A DNA stretch of 64,000 nt, from contig NZ_BSEX01000006.1 in assembly GCF_027922045.1 (NCBI RefSeq), forward strand, positions 802,649 through 866,648, written 5' to 3'. The translations under genes and the position numbers were made by a program. Under the pieces are notes generated by a model. It was not told where the DNA came from. It was given only the letters and a program-made list of their open reading frames with translations, and ran no database searches. Below are positions 45,836 through 53,896 of the stretch, piece after piece. The stretch is from Microbacterium terregens (GTDB lineage Bacteria > Pseudomonadota > Alphaproteobacteria > Sphingomonadales > Sphingomonadaceae). The number at the start of each line of letters is the position of its first letter. Within the stretch, counting starts at the first letter, position 1.

Positions 45836-45988
45836 AGCACCCCTCCCCGATCTGCCGACTCACCTGCCTTTGCGATGCTGACGTGCATTCGGCCGCCTCC
45901 CTCAAAGCGCGACGTTCCGTGCCTCGGCGCAGGAACGCCTTCTCCGCAAAGCTGATCGCAAACCCCGCTTGACGCAAGCCGGATCGCT

Positions 45989-46336
45989 CTAGCGCCGCGT
46001 TCCGCGCCGAAGCCGCGCCGCCACCCCCGAAACCGCCGCCGCCGGCAGCGCCAGCACCCCCAGGGTCAGCACCCCGGCGACCCAGAGCCCGCCGCTCTCC
46101 CCGTTTGCGATCCACAGCACCGGCAGCTGGCCAAAGGTGATCAGCACGCCGGCCGGCCACCCCGGCTTCCGCCAGAACCATCCGGCGACCGCCGACAGCG
46201 CAAGCGACGCGGGCACCCACAGCCGCCAATAGGCTTCCGCATCCCATGGCTCGCGCACCCCTGCCAGCCGGCACGCGCCGAGCCAGCAGAGCGCGCTTGC
46301 GACCACCAGCAGCAGCGCCTTCAGCCCGGTCGGCAC
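45989..46336 (-). CDS. small hypothetical membrane protein
   Basis: A 115-residue protein with three or four predicted membrane helices (ALLLVVASALCWLGA, SLALSAVAGWFW, and LWVAGVLTLGVLALPAAAV). GTG 46336 is chosen because GGAG lies six bases before it. No family recognised. It lies downstream of another small membrane protein gene on the same strand with a 65-base gap, so they may be co-transcribed. Confidence 0.55.
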   Translation of the reverse strand: MPTGLKALLLVVASALCWLGACRLAGVREPWDAEAYWRLWVPASLALSAVAGWFWRKPGWPAGVLITFGQLPVLWIANGESGGLWVAGVLTLGVLALPAAAVSGVAARLRRGTRR

Positions 46337-46401
46337 GGATGCTCCTCGCACGAGGTCAACACCTGGCGGCCACCGGCCGCCTCCCGGCGGGAGGCGCGGG
46401 G

Positions 46402-46686
46402 CTATGCTGCCGAGAACAGCGCCAGCGCCACGAGCGCCGGCACCCCGACCAGCAGGATCATCAGCACAAGGCTCAGCGCGCCCGGTTCGTCGCGCGTCGG
46501 GGCGGCGCGGAACGATGCCAGCGCCTCCTCGCGGCCGGCGTCGGTGCCCTCCATCTCCAGGTGGAAGGTGTTGGAAAAGAAATGCTCCGGCCGCATCACC
46601 AGCTCGCGCGGCGCCGGCTCGGCGTGGATCTGCGACGCATCCGCCACCGGACGGCGCGCCGGGGTCATCGAAACTGCTTCGGTCAT
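46402..46686 (-). CDS. small hypothetical tail-anchored membrane protein
   Basis: A 94-residue protein with a soluble N-terminal part containing FHLEMEGTDAGREEALASF and a single C-terminal membrane helix (LSLVLMILLVGVPALVALAL). No family recognised. The frame is open further upstream, but ATG 46686 gives a sensible start with AGGGA-like sequence shortly before it on the minus strand. Confidence 0.5.
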   Translation of the reverse strand: MTEAVSMTPARRPVADASQIHAEPAPRELVMRPEHFFSNTFHLEMEGTDAGREEALASFRAAPTRDEPGALSLVLMILLVGVPALVALALFSAA

Positions 46687-46916
46687 GACAGGGATTCCGC
46701 TTACTCGAGGACCGGGCGCGCAGGGCGCGTCCCGACGTTCGGATCGAATAAGTCCCGGGCCCGGGCGGCACGCCGCCGAACCCGGGCTACGCGCGCGCGG
46801 CGAGTTGGCCGGCGTGGTCGCGGAAGCGCTGATATGTCGCCTGTGCGGACATGGACGAAGGGTGATCCCGCCGGCCGGCTTTGTCAACCAGACCCACTTT
46901 GTTACACGCAAGTGCC

Positions 46917-46944
46917 TTGACGGAGGCGCACCGCACCCTAGCTT
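46917..46944 (+). promoter_or_regulatory. possible promoter upstream of DUF465 gene
   Basis: TTGACG (46917-46922) and TAGCTT (46939-46944) are 16 bases apart on the plus strand. The match to sigma70 consensus is moderate. Confidence 0.35.
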
Positions 46945-46972
46945 GAGGGTGCGGGCCGGGCCCCTCTGGCGC

Positions 46973-46988
46973 TCCTCCTTCGGGAGGA
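46973..46988 (+). promoter_or_regulatory. cUUCGg hairpin covering a ribosome binding site
   Basis: TCCTCC-TTCG-GGAGGA is a perfect six-base stem closed by the extra-stable C(UUCG)G tetraloop. The right arm is a consensus ribosome binding site placed five bases before ATG 46994. Confidence 0.55.
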
Positions 46989-47091
46989 ACGTGATGTCGG
47001 ACCGCATCGGGTGATCTCGATGTTGGCCTGGCTTCCTGCCCCCTCGCATCGCCGATCATCCGATCTTTCAATCTCGGATTGGAGAGAGGCT

Positions 47092-47265
47092 TTGAACACC
47101 TTCGTCTACAGACTCACCCAGCTGCACCAGCGGCTCGACGAGCAGATCCGCGCCGAAACCAAGCGGCGCACCCCCGACACGCTGAACCTGCTGCGGCTGA
47201 AACGGCTGCGCCTGCGTGTGAAGGATCGGCTGCACGCCATGAGTCGCCGGCCGCAGCCCGCCTGA
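47092..47265 (+). CDS. DUF465 (YdcH-like) small protein
   Basis: A 57-residue basic helical protein. The core (HQRLDEQIRAETKRRTPD, then RLKRLRLRVKDRLH) matches the DUF465/YdcH family, which forms a short helical hairpin; function is unknown. TTG 47092 has a good GGAGAGAGG three bases upstream and gives the family's usual length. An in-frame GTG at 47011 would add 27 residues and overlaps the stop of the short leader frame, so coupling to that leader is possible. Confidence 0.75.
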   Translation: MNTFVYRLTQLHQRLDEQIRAETKRRTPDTLNLLRLKRLRLRVKDRLHAMSRRPQPA

Positions 47266-47364
47266 CCGGGCCCGCCGCATCCACCCCGCCGGCGGCCCGC
47301 GGGCGATGGCAGCAGCCAGCGCCCGCCCCCCGGCCCCTTTTTCAGACGATCCGGAAGTCTCATC

Positions 47365-47805
47365 ATGTCTCTAGCAATCGGAGCGATGCTCCTTGCCGCC
47401 GCCACCGCCACCCCGGCGGGCGCGCATCAGGTCACCGTCCAGCACCCCTCCGGCCCCGTCCAGGCCGACTATCGCGGCACGGTTCAGGTCGAGCACCGCC
47501 AGCTGGGCACGGTCGCGCCGGGCGGGCGTCCCTCGACGCTGCGCTGCGCCTGGACCGCGCACCTCTCGGTCGATCGCGCCGCCACGCGCGGGCAGGACGC
47601 CTCCTTCTCCCGCAGCTTCGTCCGCAACGACGTGGCGAGCGGCAGCCGCCCGGGCTGGTGCAGCACCAATCGCGGCGCGATCGCGCGCGACGTCGCCGCA
47701 CGGGTGGGCGACACCAGCCGCCACCTCGCGCTCGCAGCAGGCGAGGACCGGCCCGTCCTCGATGCCGAGCTGGACCGGCTGCCCCCGGCGCGGTCCACCA
47801 GTTGA
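47365..47805 (+). CDS. hypothetical exported protein
   Basis: A 146-residue protein with a clear signal peptide (AIGAMLLAAATATPAGA, cleavage near residue 20). The mature part has two Cys residues (LRCAWTAHL and GWCSTN) that could pair in the periplasm. No named family recognised. It starts at ATG 47365 with CGGAAG nine bases upstream and ends before a bidirectional hairpin terminator. Confidence 0.6.
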   Translation: MSLAIGAMLLAAATATPAGAHQVTVQHPSGPVQADYRGTVQVEHRQLGTVAPGGRPSTLRCAWTAHLSVDRAATRGQDASFSRSFVRNDVASGSRPGWCSTNRGAIARDVAARVGDTSRHLALAAGEDRPVLDAELDRLPPARSTS

Positions 47806-47820
47806 TCCGGGCGCGAACCC

Positions 47821-47848
47821 CGGGCCGCCGGCAAGGTCCGGCGGCCCG
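47821..47848. terminator. hairpin between convergent genes
   Basis: A perfect 11-bp GC stem (47821-47831 with 47838-47848) with loop CAAGGT lies between two convergent genes. There is no T-run, so it may slow or protect transcript ends from both sides rather than act as a classical terminator. Confidence 0.55.
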
Positions 47849-47857
47849 TGAGGCCGA

Positions 47858-49084
47858 TCAAGCCCGCATGCGTCCGTCGGGCGCCAGCTTCACCGTCTGG
47901 CCGCGCTCGGCCGAGGCGTAGATCGCCTCCATCAGGCGAAGGTCGCGCAGCCCCATTTCCCCCGGCGTCCGGATCGGCGAGCCGGTGCGGATGGCGTCGG
48001 TGAAATGGTCGAGCTGCCCTGCGAACTGCACCTCCGGATCGCCGGGGGAGAACTCGCGTCCCCCGCGCCCCTCGGTCCACATCTTCTGGCCCGAATAGCT
48101 GGTCGCCGGGTCCATCTTCAGCACGCCCTCGGTGCCGCGCACCTCGGCGAAGTTGATGCCGGCCGAGTCATAGGACGTCACCAGCTGCGCGACCGCACCC
48201 GACGGGAAGCGCCATTGCGACGACACATGCGCCAGGATCTCGGCAAAGCGCGGGTCGCCTGAGGGGCGGAAGGCCGTGGCGCTGATGCTCTCCGGCATCT
48301 CGCCGGTCAGATAGAGCGCTGACTGCAGGCCATAGATGCCGTAGTCCTCCAGCGGCCCGCCGCCCGCCAGCGCCCGGCTCGCCCGCCAGTTATCGCTCGG
48401 GCTCGTCGGCCCCATGCGATAGGATTGCTCGGTGCGGAGCAGCCGGATGGTGCCCACCGCCTTCTGCCGCATCAGCCGCATCGCCTCGACATTGTACGGC
48501 TCGAAATGCGATCGATAGGCGATCATCAGCTTGCGGTTGGCGCGCTTGCCAGCCGCGATCATCCGCTCGCACTCCGCGCTCGAAAGCGCCATCGGCTTCT
48601 CGCACAGCACATGCTTGCCCGCGGCAAAGGCGCGGATCACCCATTCGGCATGCAGGCCGGTGGGCAGCACGACATAGACCGCCTCGATCCGCTTGTCGGC
48701 GGCGATCCTGCCAAAGTTGTCATAGGAATAGCGCGCGTCCGCGGGCACGCCATAGGCGTCGCCCACCTGGCGCAGCTTCTCCGGATTGCCCGAAACGATC
48801 GCCGCGACATGCGCCCGCTTCGCCTGGGGGAAGCGCGGCATCATCTGGTTGAGCGCATAGCCGCCCAGCCCCACGATGGCGAAGCCGACGCTGTCGGCGG
48901 CCTTGCGCGCCGGCGGCGTCGCGGGGAGCTTCGCCCCACCCGGCAGCGGCTGTCCCGCCAGCCGTGCGCCACCGCCCCCTTGGACAAGCGTGGTCGCCGG
49001 ACCTGCGGCGGCGACCAGCGAGGCGGCCGCCACGCCTCCCCCGGCCTGGAGCAACCCTCTTCGCGTCACCACGCTTTCCACCAT
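47858..49084 (-). CDS. Tat-exported Gfo/Idh/MocA family oxidoreductase
   Basis: A 408-residue NAD(P)-dependent sugar oxidoreductase resembling glucose-fructose oxidoreductase. The N-terminus has a twin-arginine-like signal (TRRGLLQAGG followed by AAASLVAAA), so it acts in the periplasm with bound cofactor. The Rossmann motif is FAIVGLGGYAL, and the catalytic EKP motif occurs in LCEKPMALSS, with a later YGIYGLQ segment typical of the family. ATG 49084 is preceded by AAGGAG. It lies 79 bases downstream of the FMN reductase gene and may be co-transcribed. Confidence 0.88.
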   Translation of the reverse strand: MVESVVTRRGLLQAGGGVAAASLVAAAGPATTLVQGGGGARLAGQPLPGGAKLPATPPARKAADSVGFAIVGLGGYALNQMMPRFPQAKRAHVAAIVSGNPEKLRQVGDAYGVPADARYSYDNFGRIAADKRIEAVYVVLPTGLHAEWVIRAFAAGKHVLCEKPMALSSAECERMIAAGKRANRKLMIAYRSHFEPYNVEAMRLMRQKAVGTIRLLRTEQSYRMGPTSPSDNWRASRALAGGGPLEDYGIYGLQSALYLTGEMPESISATAFRPSGDPRFAEILAHVSSQWRFPSGAVAQLVTSYDSAGINFAEVRGTEGVLKMDPATSYSGQKMWTEGRGGREFSPGDPEVQFAGQLDHFTDAIRTGSPIRTPGEMGLRDLRLMEAIYASAERGQTVKLAPDGRMRA

Positions 49085-49163
49085 CACCTGTCTCCTTGTC
49101 GGGAACTGCTGTGTCGGTACGTCCTGCCTTGCGATTGTCGTTTCTATGCCGCCTGGCGCAGCC

Positions 49164-49703
49164 TCAGCCGCGCCCGACGAAGCCCATGATCTGCCCCACC
49201 ATGGTCGCGATCTGCGGCTCGGCCTCGTGGATCGCATTAGGGCTCGCCAGCGTGTTGATCGCAACCCCCATCGGCGTCGGCCAGCCGCGCAGCGCGTGCG
49301 CCACCGTGCGCAGCGTGCCCAGCGTCGCCACCGCCGCCTGCCATCCCGCCGCCGTCGCGATGATCCCCACCGGCAGCCCGTCGAAATAGACGCGGTCGTC
49401 GCCGCGCATCAGCTCGACGTGGTCGAGCGCGTTCTTGACCAGCCCCGACAGCGTGCCGTGATATCCCGGCGACCCGATCACGATCCCGTCCGCGTCGCGC
49501 AGCGTCGCCAGGAACGCCGCGATCACCGGGTTCTCCAGCGCGCTTTCGGGCTCGTAGTTGGGAAAGTCGATCGCGGCCCCGGTCAGCAAGGTGGTGCGCG
49601 CGCCCTGGCTCTCGGCCTGGGCGAGCGCGATCTCCAGCGCGCGGGCGGTGCCCGAGCTGGCGCGGAGCGTTCCGCCGATGGCGACGATGTGCGGCTGCTT
49701 CAT
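49164..49703 (-). CDS. NADPH-dependent FMN reductase
   Basis: A 179-residue flavodoxin-fold flavin reductase. The FMN-phosphate loop is GGTLRASSGTARAL near residues 10-23, and GSPGYHGTLSGLVKNALDH matches the family's central GSPEYNGS-type motif. It probably reduces FMN or quinones using NAD(P)H. It starts at ATG 49703, divergent from the ParD-like gene. Confidence 0.88.
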   Translation of the reverse strand: MKQPHIVAIGGTLRASSGTARALEIALAQAESQGARTTLLTGAAIDFPNYEPESALENPVIAAFLATLRDADGIVIGSPGYHGTLSGLVKNALDHVELMRGDDRVYFDGLPVGIIATAAGWQAAVATLGTLRTVAHALRGWPTPMGVAINTLASPNAIHEAEPQIATMVGQIMGFVGRG

Positions 49704-49818
49704 GGTCCCGGCGCTACCGCAAAGCCGCACCGCATGCCAGCCGGCGGTGCCCTCCGGTTGACCGGCTGATATACGATCCATATACGCTTCGCATATTCCG
49801 CCTGCACAAGGACCTCCG

Positions 49819-50028
49819 ATGGGCATCGTGAAGATCGACGACCACCTCCATGCAGAGGTGCGCCGTGCCAGCACCGTGATGTGCCGCTCGATCAACGCCC
49901 AGGCCGAGTTCTGGATGAAGATCGGCATGCTCGCCGAGGCCAACCCAACCCTCTCCTTCAGCGAAATCGTGAAGGCGGAGCTCGCCGCCGCCGTCGACCT
50001 GCCGCCCACCCACGCCGCGGCCGCCTGA
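49819..50028 (+). CDS. ParD-like protein coupled to map
   Basis: A 69-residue protein of the ParD-like family (VKIDDHLHAEVRRASTVMCRSINAQAEFW), which is related to ribbon-helix-helix antitoxins. No ParE toxin is adjacent; instead the next gene, one base after its stop, encodes methionine aminopeptidase. This pairing occurs in other alphaproteobacteria as far as I recall. It could regulate its own operon or serve as an antitoxin to an unlinked partner. Confidence 0.8.
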   Translation: MGIVKIDDHLHAEVRRASTVMCRSINAQAEFWMKIGMLAEANPTLSFSEIVKAELAAAVDLPPTHAAAA

Positions 50029-50029
50029 A

Positions 50030-50842
50030 ATGGTGAAGACCCCGGAAGAGCTCGCGCTGATGCGCATCTCGGGCAGGCTGCTCGCCTCGGTGTTCGAGAT
50101 GCTCGACGGCCAGGACCTCGCCGGCATGTCCACCCTCCAGGTCAACGACCTGGTGGAGCGCTTCATCACCGACGACCTCGCCGCCCGCCCCGCCAGCAAG
50201 GGCCAGTACGGCTTCCAGTACGTCCTCAACTGCTCGATCAACGAGGTGGTCTGCCACGGCGTCCCGAGCGCGCAGGACATCATCCGCGACGGCGACATCA
50301 TCAACCTCGACATCACGCTGGAGAAGAACGGCTTCATCGCCGATTCCAGCAAGACCTACATGGTCGGCACCGTCAATCCGGCCGCGCGCCGGCTGGTGCG
50401 CGTCGCGCAGGAGGCGATGTGGGAGGGCATCCGCCAGGTCCGCCCCGGCGGGCACCTGGGCGACATCGGCGCCGCGATCGAGCGCCATGCCAAGAAGAAC
50501 GGCTATTCGGTCGTGCGCGAATATTGCGGCCACGGCATCGGGCGCGAGATGCACGAGGAACCCTCCGTCCTCAACCACGGCCGCCCCGGCACCGGCCCCA
50601 GGCTGCGCGAAGGCATGACCTTCACCGTCGAGCCGATGCTCAACCAGGGCAGCCGCCGCGTCGCCACCGCCGACGACGGCTGGACCGTCGTCACCCAGGA
50701 CGGCCGCCTCTCCGCCCAGTTCGAGCACACGGTCGCGGTGACGGGCACCGGCGTCGAGGTGCTGACGCTGCGCACCGACGAGACGGCCAGCACCGGCAGC
50801 CGAAAGGACGCCCGTGTTGCTATCGACAGGCGTTCGCAATAA
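50030..50842 (+). CDS. map: type I methionine aminopeptidase
   Basis: A 270-residue metalloprotease that removes the N-terminal Met of new proteins. The substrate His (CHG, His76), metal ligands Asp94 and Asp105 (NLDITLEKNGFIADSS), the GHGIG His and the two Glu ligands (EPML and FEHTV) are all present. ATG 50030 lies one base after the ParD-like stop. Being tied to a ParD-like gene, it may be an accessory copy beside a housekeeping map elsewhere. Confidence 0.92.
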   Translation: MVKTPEELALMRISGRLLASVFEMLDGQDLAGMSTLQVNDLVERFITDDLAARPASKGQYGFQYVLNCSINEVVCHGVPSAQDIIRDGDIINLDITLEKNGFIADSSKTYMVGTVNPAARRLVRVAQEAMWEGIRQVRPGGHLGDIGAAIERHAKKNGYSVVREYCGHGIGREMHEEPSVLNHGRPGTGPRLREGMTFTVEPMLNQGSRRVATADDGWTVVTQDGRLSAQFEHTVAVTGTGVEVLTLRTDETASTGSRKDARVAIDRRSQ

Positions 50843-50850
50843 CGGGGTTT

Positions 50851-51762
50851 GTGCACCTCCCCTCGCTCGACCTCAACCTCCTGGCCATGTTGGCCGTGCT
50901 GCTGCGGACGTGCAGCGTCACCGCCACCGCCCGCAAGCTCGGCCTCAGCCAGCCGACGGTCAGCCGCTCGCTTGCCCAGTTGCGCAGCGCGATCGGCGAT
51001 CCGCTGCTGGTCCGCGTCGGCAACCGCATGTGCCGCACCGCGCGCGGCGACGCGCTGCTGGAGCCGGTCAGCAGCTGGCTGGAGTCGGCCGCCATTCTGA
51101 TCGAGTCGCCGGAATTCCAGCCGGCCTCGCTGCGGCGGCGCTTTCGCATCGCCGCCACCGACTTCGGCGTGATGGCGGCGATCACTCCGGCGCTGCCGGC
51201 GATCCTGAAGGCCGCGCCCGAGGCCGCGATCGACATCGTGCCGCTGCCGTTCGAGCCCGCGGCGGCGCTGGCCGCGGGCGACATCGACCTCGCCGTCTCC
51301 GGCCTCGACTATAACCCCGCGCAGCTGCACGGGCGCGCGCTGTTCACCGACAGCTTCGCCTGCCTGATGCGGCCGGAGCATCCGCTCGCGACCGGCGATG
51401 GCGCGCTGACCCTGGACCAGCTGCTCGGCTGCACCCACCTCGGCATCACCGTCAGCGATGCCGAGGTGGAACGGCTGGACCATGTGCTGGGGGAGGTCGC
51501 GCGGGCGCGCAAGGTCAGCGCCCGCATCCCTTATTTCCACGCCGCGGCCGGGGTGATCGCCGGCAGCGACCTCCTCATGATGCTGCCGCTCCGGGCAGCC
51601 CGCACCTTTGCCCGCGTCCACGGCCTCGCGCTGCGACACGCCCCGGCCGAGGTCGGCACCCTCCACTATACCCTCCTCTGGCACGAGCGCAGCGCACAGG
51701 ATCCGGCGGTCGCCTGGCTCGCCGACCGGCTGGGCACCGCCTGCCATTCGTCCAGCGAATAG
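50851..51762 (+). CDS. LysR family transcriptional regulator
   Basis: A 303-residue regulator with an N-terminal winged helix (LLRTCSVTATARKLGLSQPTVSR, about residues 15-40) and a periplasmic-binding-protein-like ligand domain with FRIAATDFGVM and LDLAVSGL-type segments (here DIDLAVSGLDY). GTG 50851 is the likely start, with GGGG before it. The gene lies 83 bases upstream of the TonB receptor gene in the same direction, so it may regulate that receptor, although LysR regulators more often act on divergent genes. Confidence 0.85.
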   Translation: MHLPSLDLNLLAMLAVLLRTCSVTATARKLGLSQPTVSRSLAQLRSAIGDPLLVRVGNRMCRTARGDALLEPVSSWLESAAILIESPEFQPASLRRRFRIAATDFGVMAAITPALPAILKAAPEAAIDIVPLPFEPAAALAAGDIDLAVSGLDYNPAQLHGRALFTDSFACLMRPEHPLATGDGALTLDQLLGCTHLGITVSDAEVERLDHVLGEVARARKVSARIPYFHAAAGVIAGSDLLMMLPLRAARTFARVHGLALRHAPAEVGTLHYTLLWHERSAQDPAVAWLADRLGTACHSSSE

Positions 51763-51845
51763 CCGATATACGCTGCGGACCCCTTGCGAACGGCGCCGCT
51801 GCCGACAATGAGCCTGCGACTTATTCGCAATAGCAGGGGGAATGC

Positions 51846-53831
51846 ATGTCTCGCTTTGGGTGGCTCGCCGGAACGGCGACCCTGACGCTCGCCGCAGCGG
51901 TCGCCGCACCGCTCCACGCCGAAGAGGTGCCGGCCGGGCAGCAGAGCCTCAACACCGACGAGATCGTCGTCACCGCCACGGCGCGGGAACAGCAGGTCAA
52001 GGACGCGCCCGCCTCCATCAGCGTCATCACGCGCGAGGATCTGGAGCGGCTTCCCTATCGCGAGGTGACGGACGCGCTGCTGGAAATCCCCGGCGTCACC
52101 GTCACCCCGGGCGAGGGCAACAGCCGCGACATCTCCATCCGCGGCATGGCACCGCAGTACACGCTGATCCTGGTCGACGGCAAACGCCTGTCCTCGCGCG
52201 AATCGCGCACCAACGGCGGCAGCATCAGCGAAGGCGGCCTGCTGCCCCCGCTCGAGGCGATCGAGCGGATCGAGGTGGTGCGCGGGCCGATGTCCTCGCT
52301 CTACGGCTCGGATGCGATGGGCGGCGTCGTCAACGTCATCACCCGGGCCATATCGGACCGCTGGCGCGGCAGCGCGCGCGTCAACGGCACGCTCCAGCTC
52401 GGCGATGATTTCGGCAACGTCTATGACGGCAACTTCTACCTGTCCGGGCCGCTCGCCGGCGACGCGGTCGGCATCCAGCTCCAGGGTTCGCGCAACCGGC
52501 GCAGCGAGGACGACGTGATCGGTGGCACGCCGGAGCGCCACGACGATTCGATCGCAGGCAAGCTCGGCTTCGATGCCGGCGCCGACCACCGCTTCCTGGT
52601 CGAGGGCGGCTATTATCGGCAGAAGACCATCTCCACCGCCGGCAAGACCGTCGAGGCGAGCGACACCGTGCCCGAGGGCACCCAGGACACCATGACCCAG
52701 AAGCGCTGGGTCGCGTCGCTCAGCCACAGCGGCAAGTGGGGCTTCGCCGCATCCGAAAGCTACCTCCAGTATGAGGATGCCGAGCACGTCGAGGGCGAGA
52801 AGCGGATCAAGAACACGGTCGGCCAGTCGATCTGGACGGTGCCGCTGCCCTCCAACATGCTCAGCATCGGCGCCTTCTACCGCAACGAGGATCTGACCGA
52901 CCTCACCGGCAACCGGCTCAACGGGTCGACCCGCACGGGCGCCGACCGCACCAACTGGGCGCTGTTTGCCGAGAACGAGCTCGCGGTGGTGGACGGGTTC
53001 AAGCTCACCGGCGGCCTGCGCATGGACGACGACGAGCAATATGGCACCCACTGGACGCCGCGCGTCTATGCGGTGTGGAACATGACGCCCGACTTCACGC
53101 TCAAGGGCGGCTATTCGCAGGGCTTTCGCGCGCCCAACCTGCGCCAGACGCTCGAGGACTGGGGCCAGACGAGCCGCGGCGGCACGATCTACGGCAACCC
53201 CGATCTGGAGGCGGAGACCTCGCGCACCTTCGAGGCATCGCTGCTCTACGACGGGGACGGGTTCCAGGCGAGCCTCTCCGCCTACGACACCCGCTTCAAG
53301 GACAAGATCACCCGCGTCACCTGCGAGGAAGCGGCCGCCTGGTGCATCGACGAACCGCTGAGCACGATCGGCCGGCCGCCGACCACCTATGTCAACGTGG
53401 ACCGCGCGCGGGTCCAGGGCATCGAGGCGACCGTGGACGTGCGCCTCACCCCGACGCTGCGCCTCAACGCCTCGGGCACGCTCACCGATTCCGAGCAGCT
53501 GAGCGGCGCCAACGCCGGTGCCGCGCTCAACGACACGCCCAAGCAGCAGGCCAGCGCCTCGCTCAACTGGAAGCCGGCGGGCGGCTTCAGCGGCTACGTC
53601 CGCGCCATCTACCGCGGCGAGGAAGCCGTGACGGAGGCGCAGATCAGCGGCGAGAACGTCGTCGCCGCCTCCTACACCACCGTTGACATCGGCGGCAGCT
53701 ACCGGCTGACGGAGGCCGTGACCCTCCACGGCGGCATCCAGAACCTGTTCGACAAGCGGCTGGACTATGCCGACTATGCCTATGTGATCGATCCGGCCCG
53801 GCTCTGGCTGGGCCTTGCCGCGCGCTTCTGA
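51846..53831 (+). CDS. TonB-dependent outer-membrane receptor (FepA/CirA-like)
   Basis: A 661-residue receptor. After a signal peptide (residues 1-25) comes the TonB box region (DEIVVTATARE), a plug domain with LLEIPGVTVTPGEG and IERIEVVRGPMSSLYGSDAMGG, then a 22-strand barrel ending in aromatic residues (LGLAARF). The plug is of the siderophore/colicin receptor kind, so iron-siderophore uptake is the best guess. Start ATG 51846; another ATG four bases earlier is out of frame. It is convergent with the second TonB receptor. Confidence 0.92.
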   Translation: MSRFGWLAGTATLTLAAAVAAPLHAEEVPAGQQSLNTDEIVVTATAREQQVKDAPASISVITREDLERLPYREVTDALLEIPGVTVTPGEGNSRDISIRGMAPQYTLILVDGKRLSSRESRTNGGSISEGGLLPPLEAIERIEVVRGPMSSLYGSDAMGGVVNVITRAISDRWRGSARVNGTLQLGDDFGNVYDGNFYLSGPLAGDAVGIQLQGSRNRRSEDDVIGGTPERHDDSIAGKLGFDAGADHRFLVEGGYYRQKTISTAGKTVEASDTVPEGTQDTMTQKRWVASLSHSGKWGFAASESYLQYEDAEHVEGEKRIKNTVGQSIWTVPLPSNMLSIGAFYRNEDLTDLTGNRLNGSTRTGADRTNWALFAENELAVVDGFKLTGGLRMDDDEQYGTHWTPRVYAVWNMTPDFTLKGGYSQGFRAPNLRQTLEDWGQTSRGGTIYGNPDLEAETSRTFEASLLYDGDGFQASLSAYDTRFKDKITRVTCEEAAAWCIDEPLSTIGRPPTTYVNVDRARVQGIEATVDVRLTPTLRLNASGTLTDSEQLSGANAGAALNDTPKQQASASLNWKPAGGFSGYVRAIYRGEEAVTEAQISGENVVAASYTTVDIGGSYRLTEAVTLHGGIQNLFDKRLDYADYAYVIDPARLWLGLAARF

Positions 53832-53854
53832 TCGCGCCGGCAGGGAAGCGCCAC

Positions 53855-53889
53855 GGGCGCGGCAGGCCGGCTCCCCGGCCGCCGCGCCC
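53855..53889. terminator. bidirectional hairpin between two TonB receptor genes
   Basis: A 15-bp stem with one bulged A (53855-53870 with 53875-53889) and loop CTCC sits exactly between the convergent stops. There is no T-run, but the strength and position suggest a two-way terminator. Confidence 0.6.
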
Positions 53890-53896
53890 GCGGTTG

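Larger units (their letters stand above)
46687..47091. other. intergenic region ahead of the DUF465 gene
   Basis: About 400 bases between divergent small genes. It contains a promoter-like pair and a hairpin over a ribosome binding site, listed separately, and a possible six-codon leader frame starting at ATG 46994 (MSDRIG). Nothing else is recognised. Confidence 0.45.
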
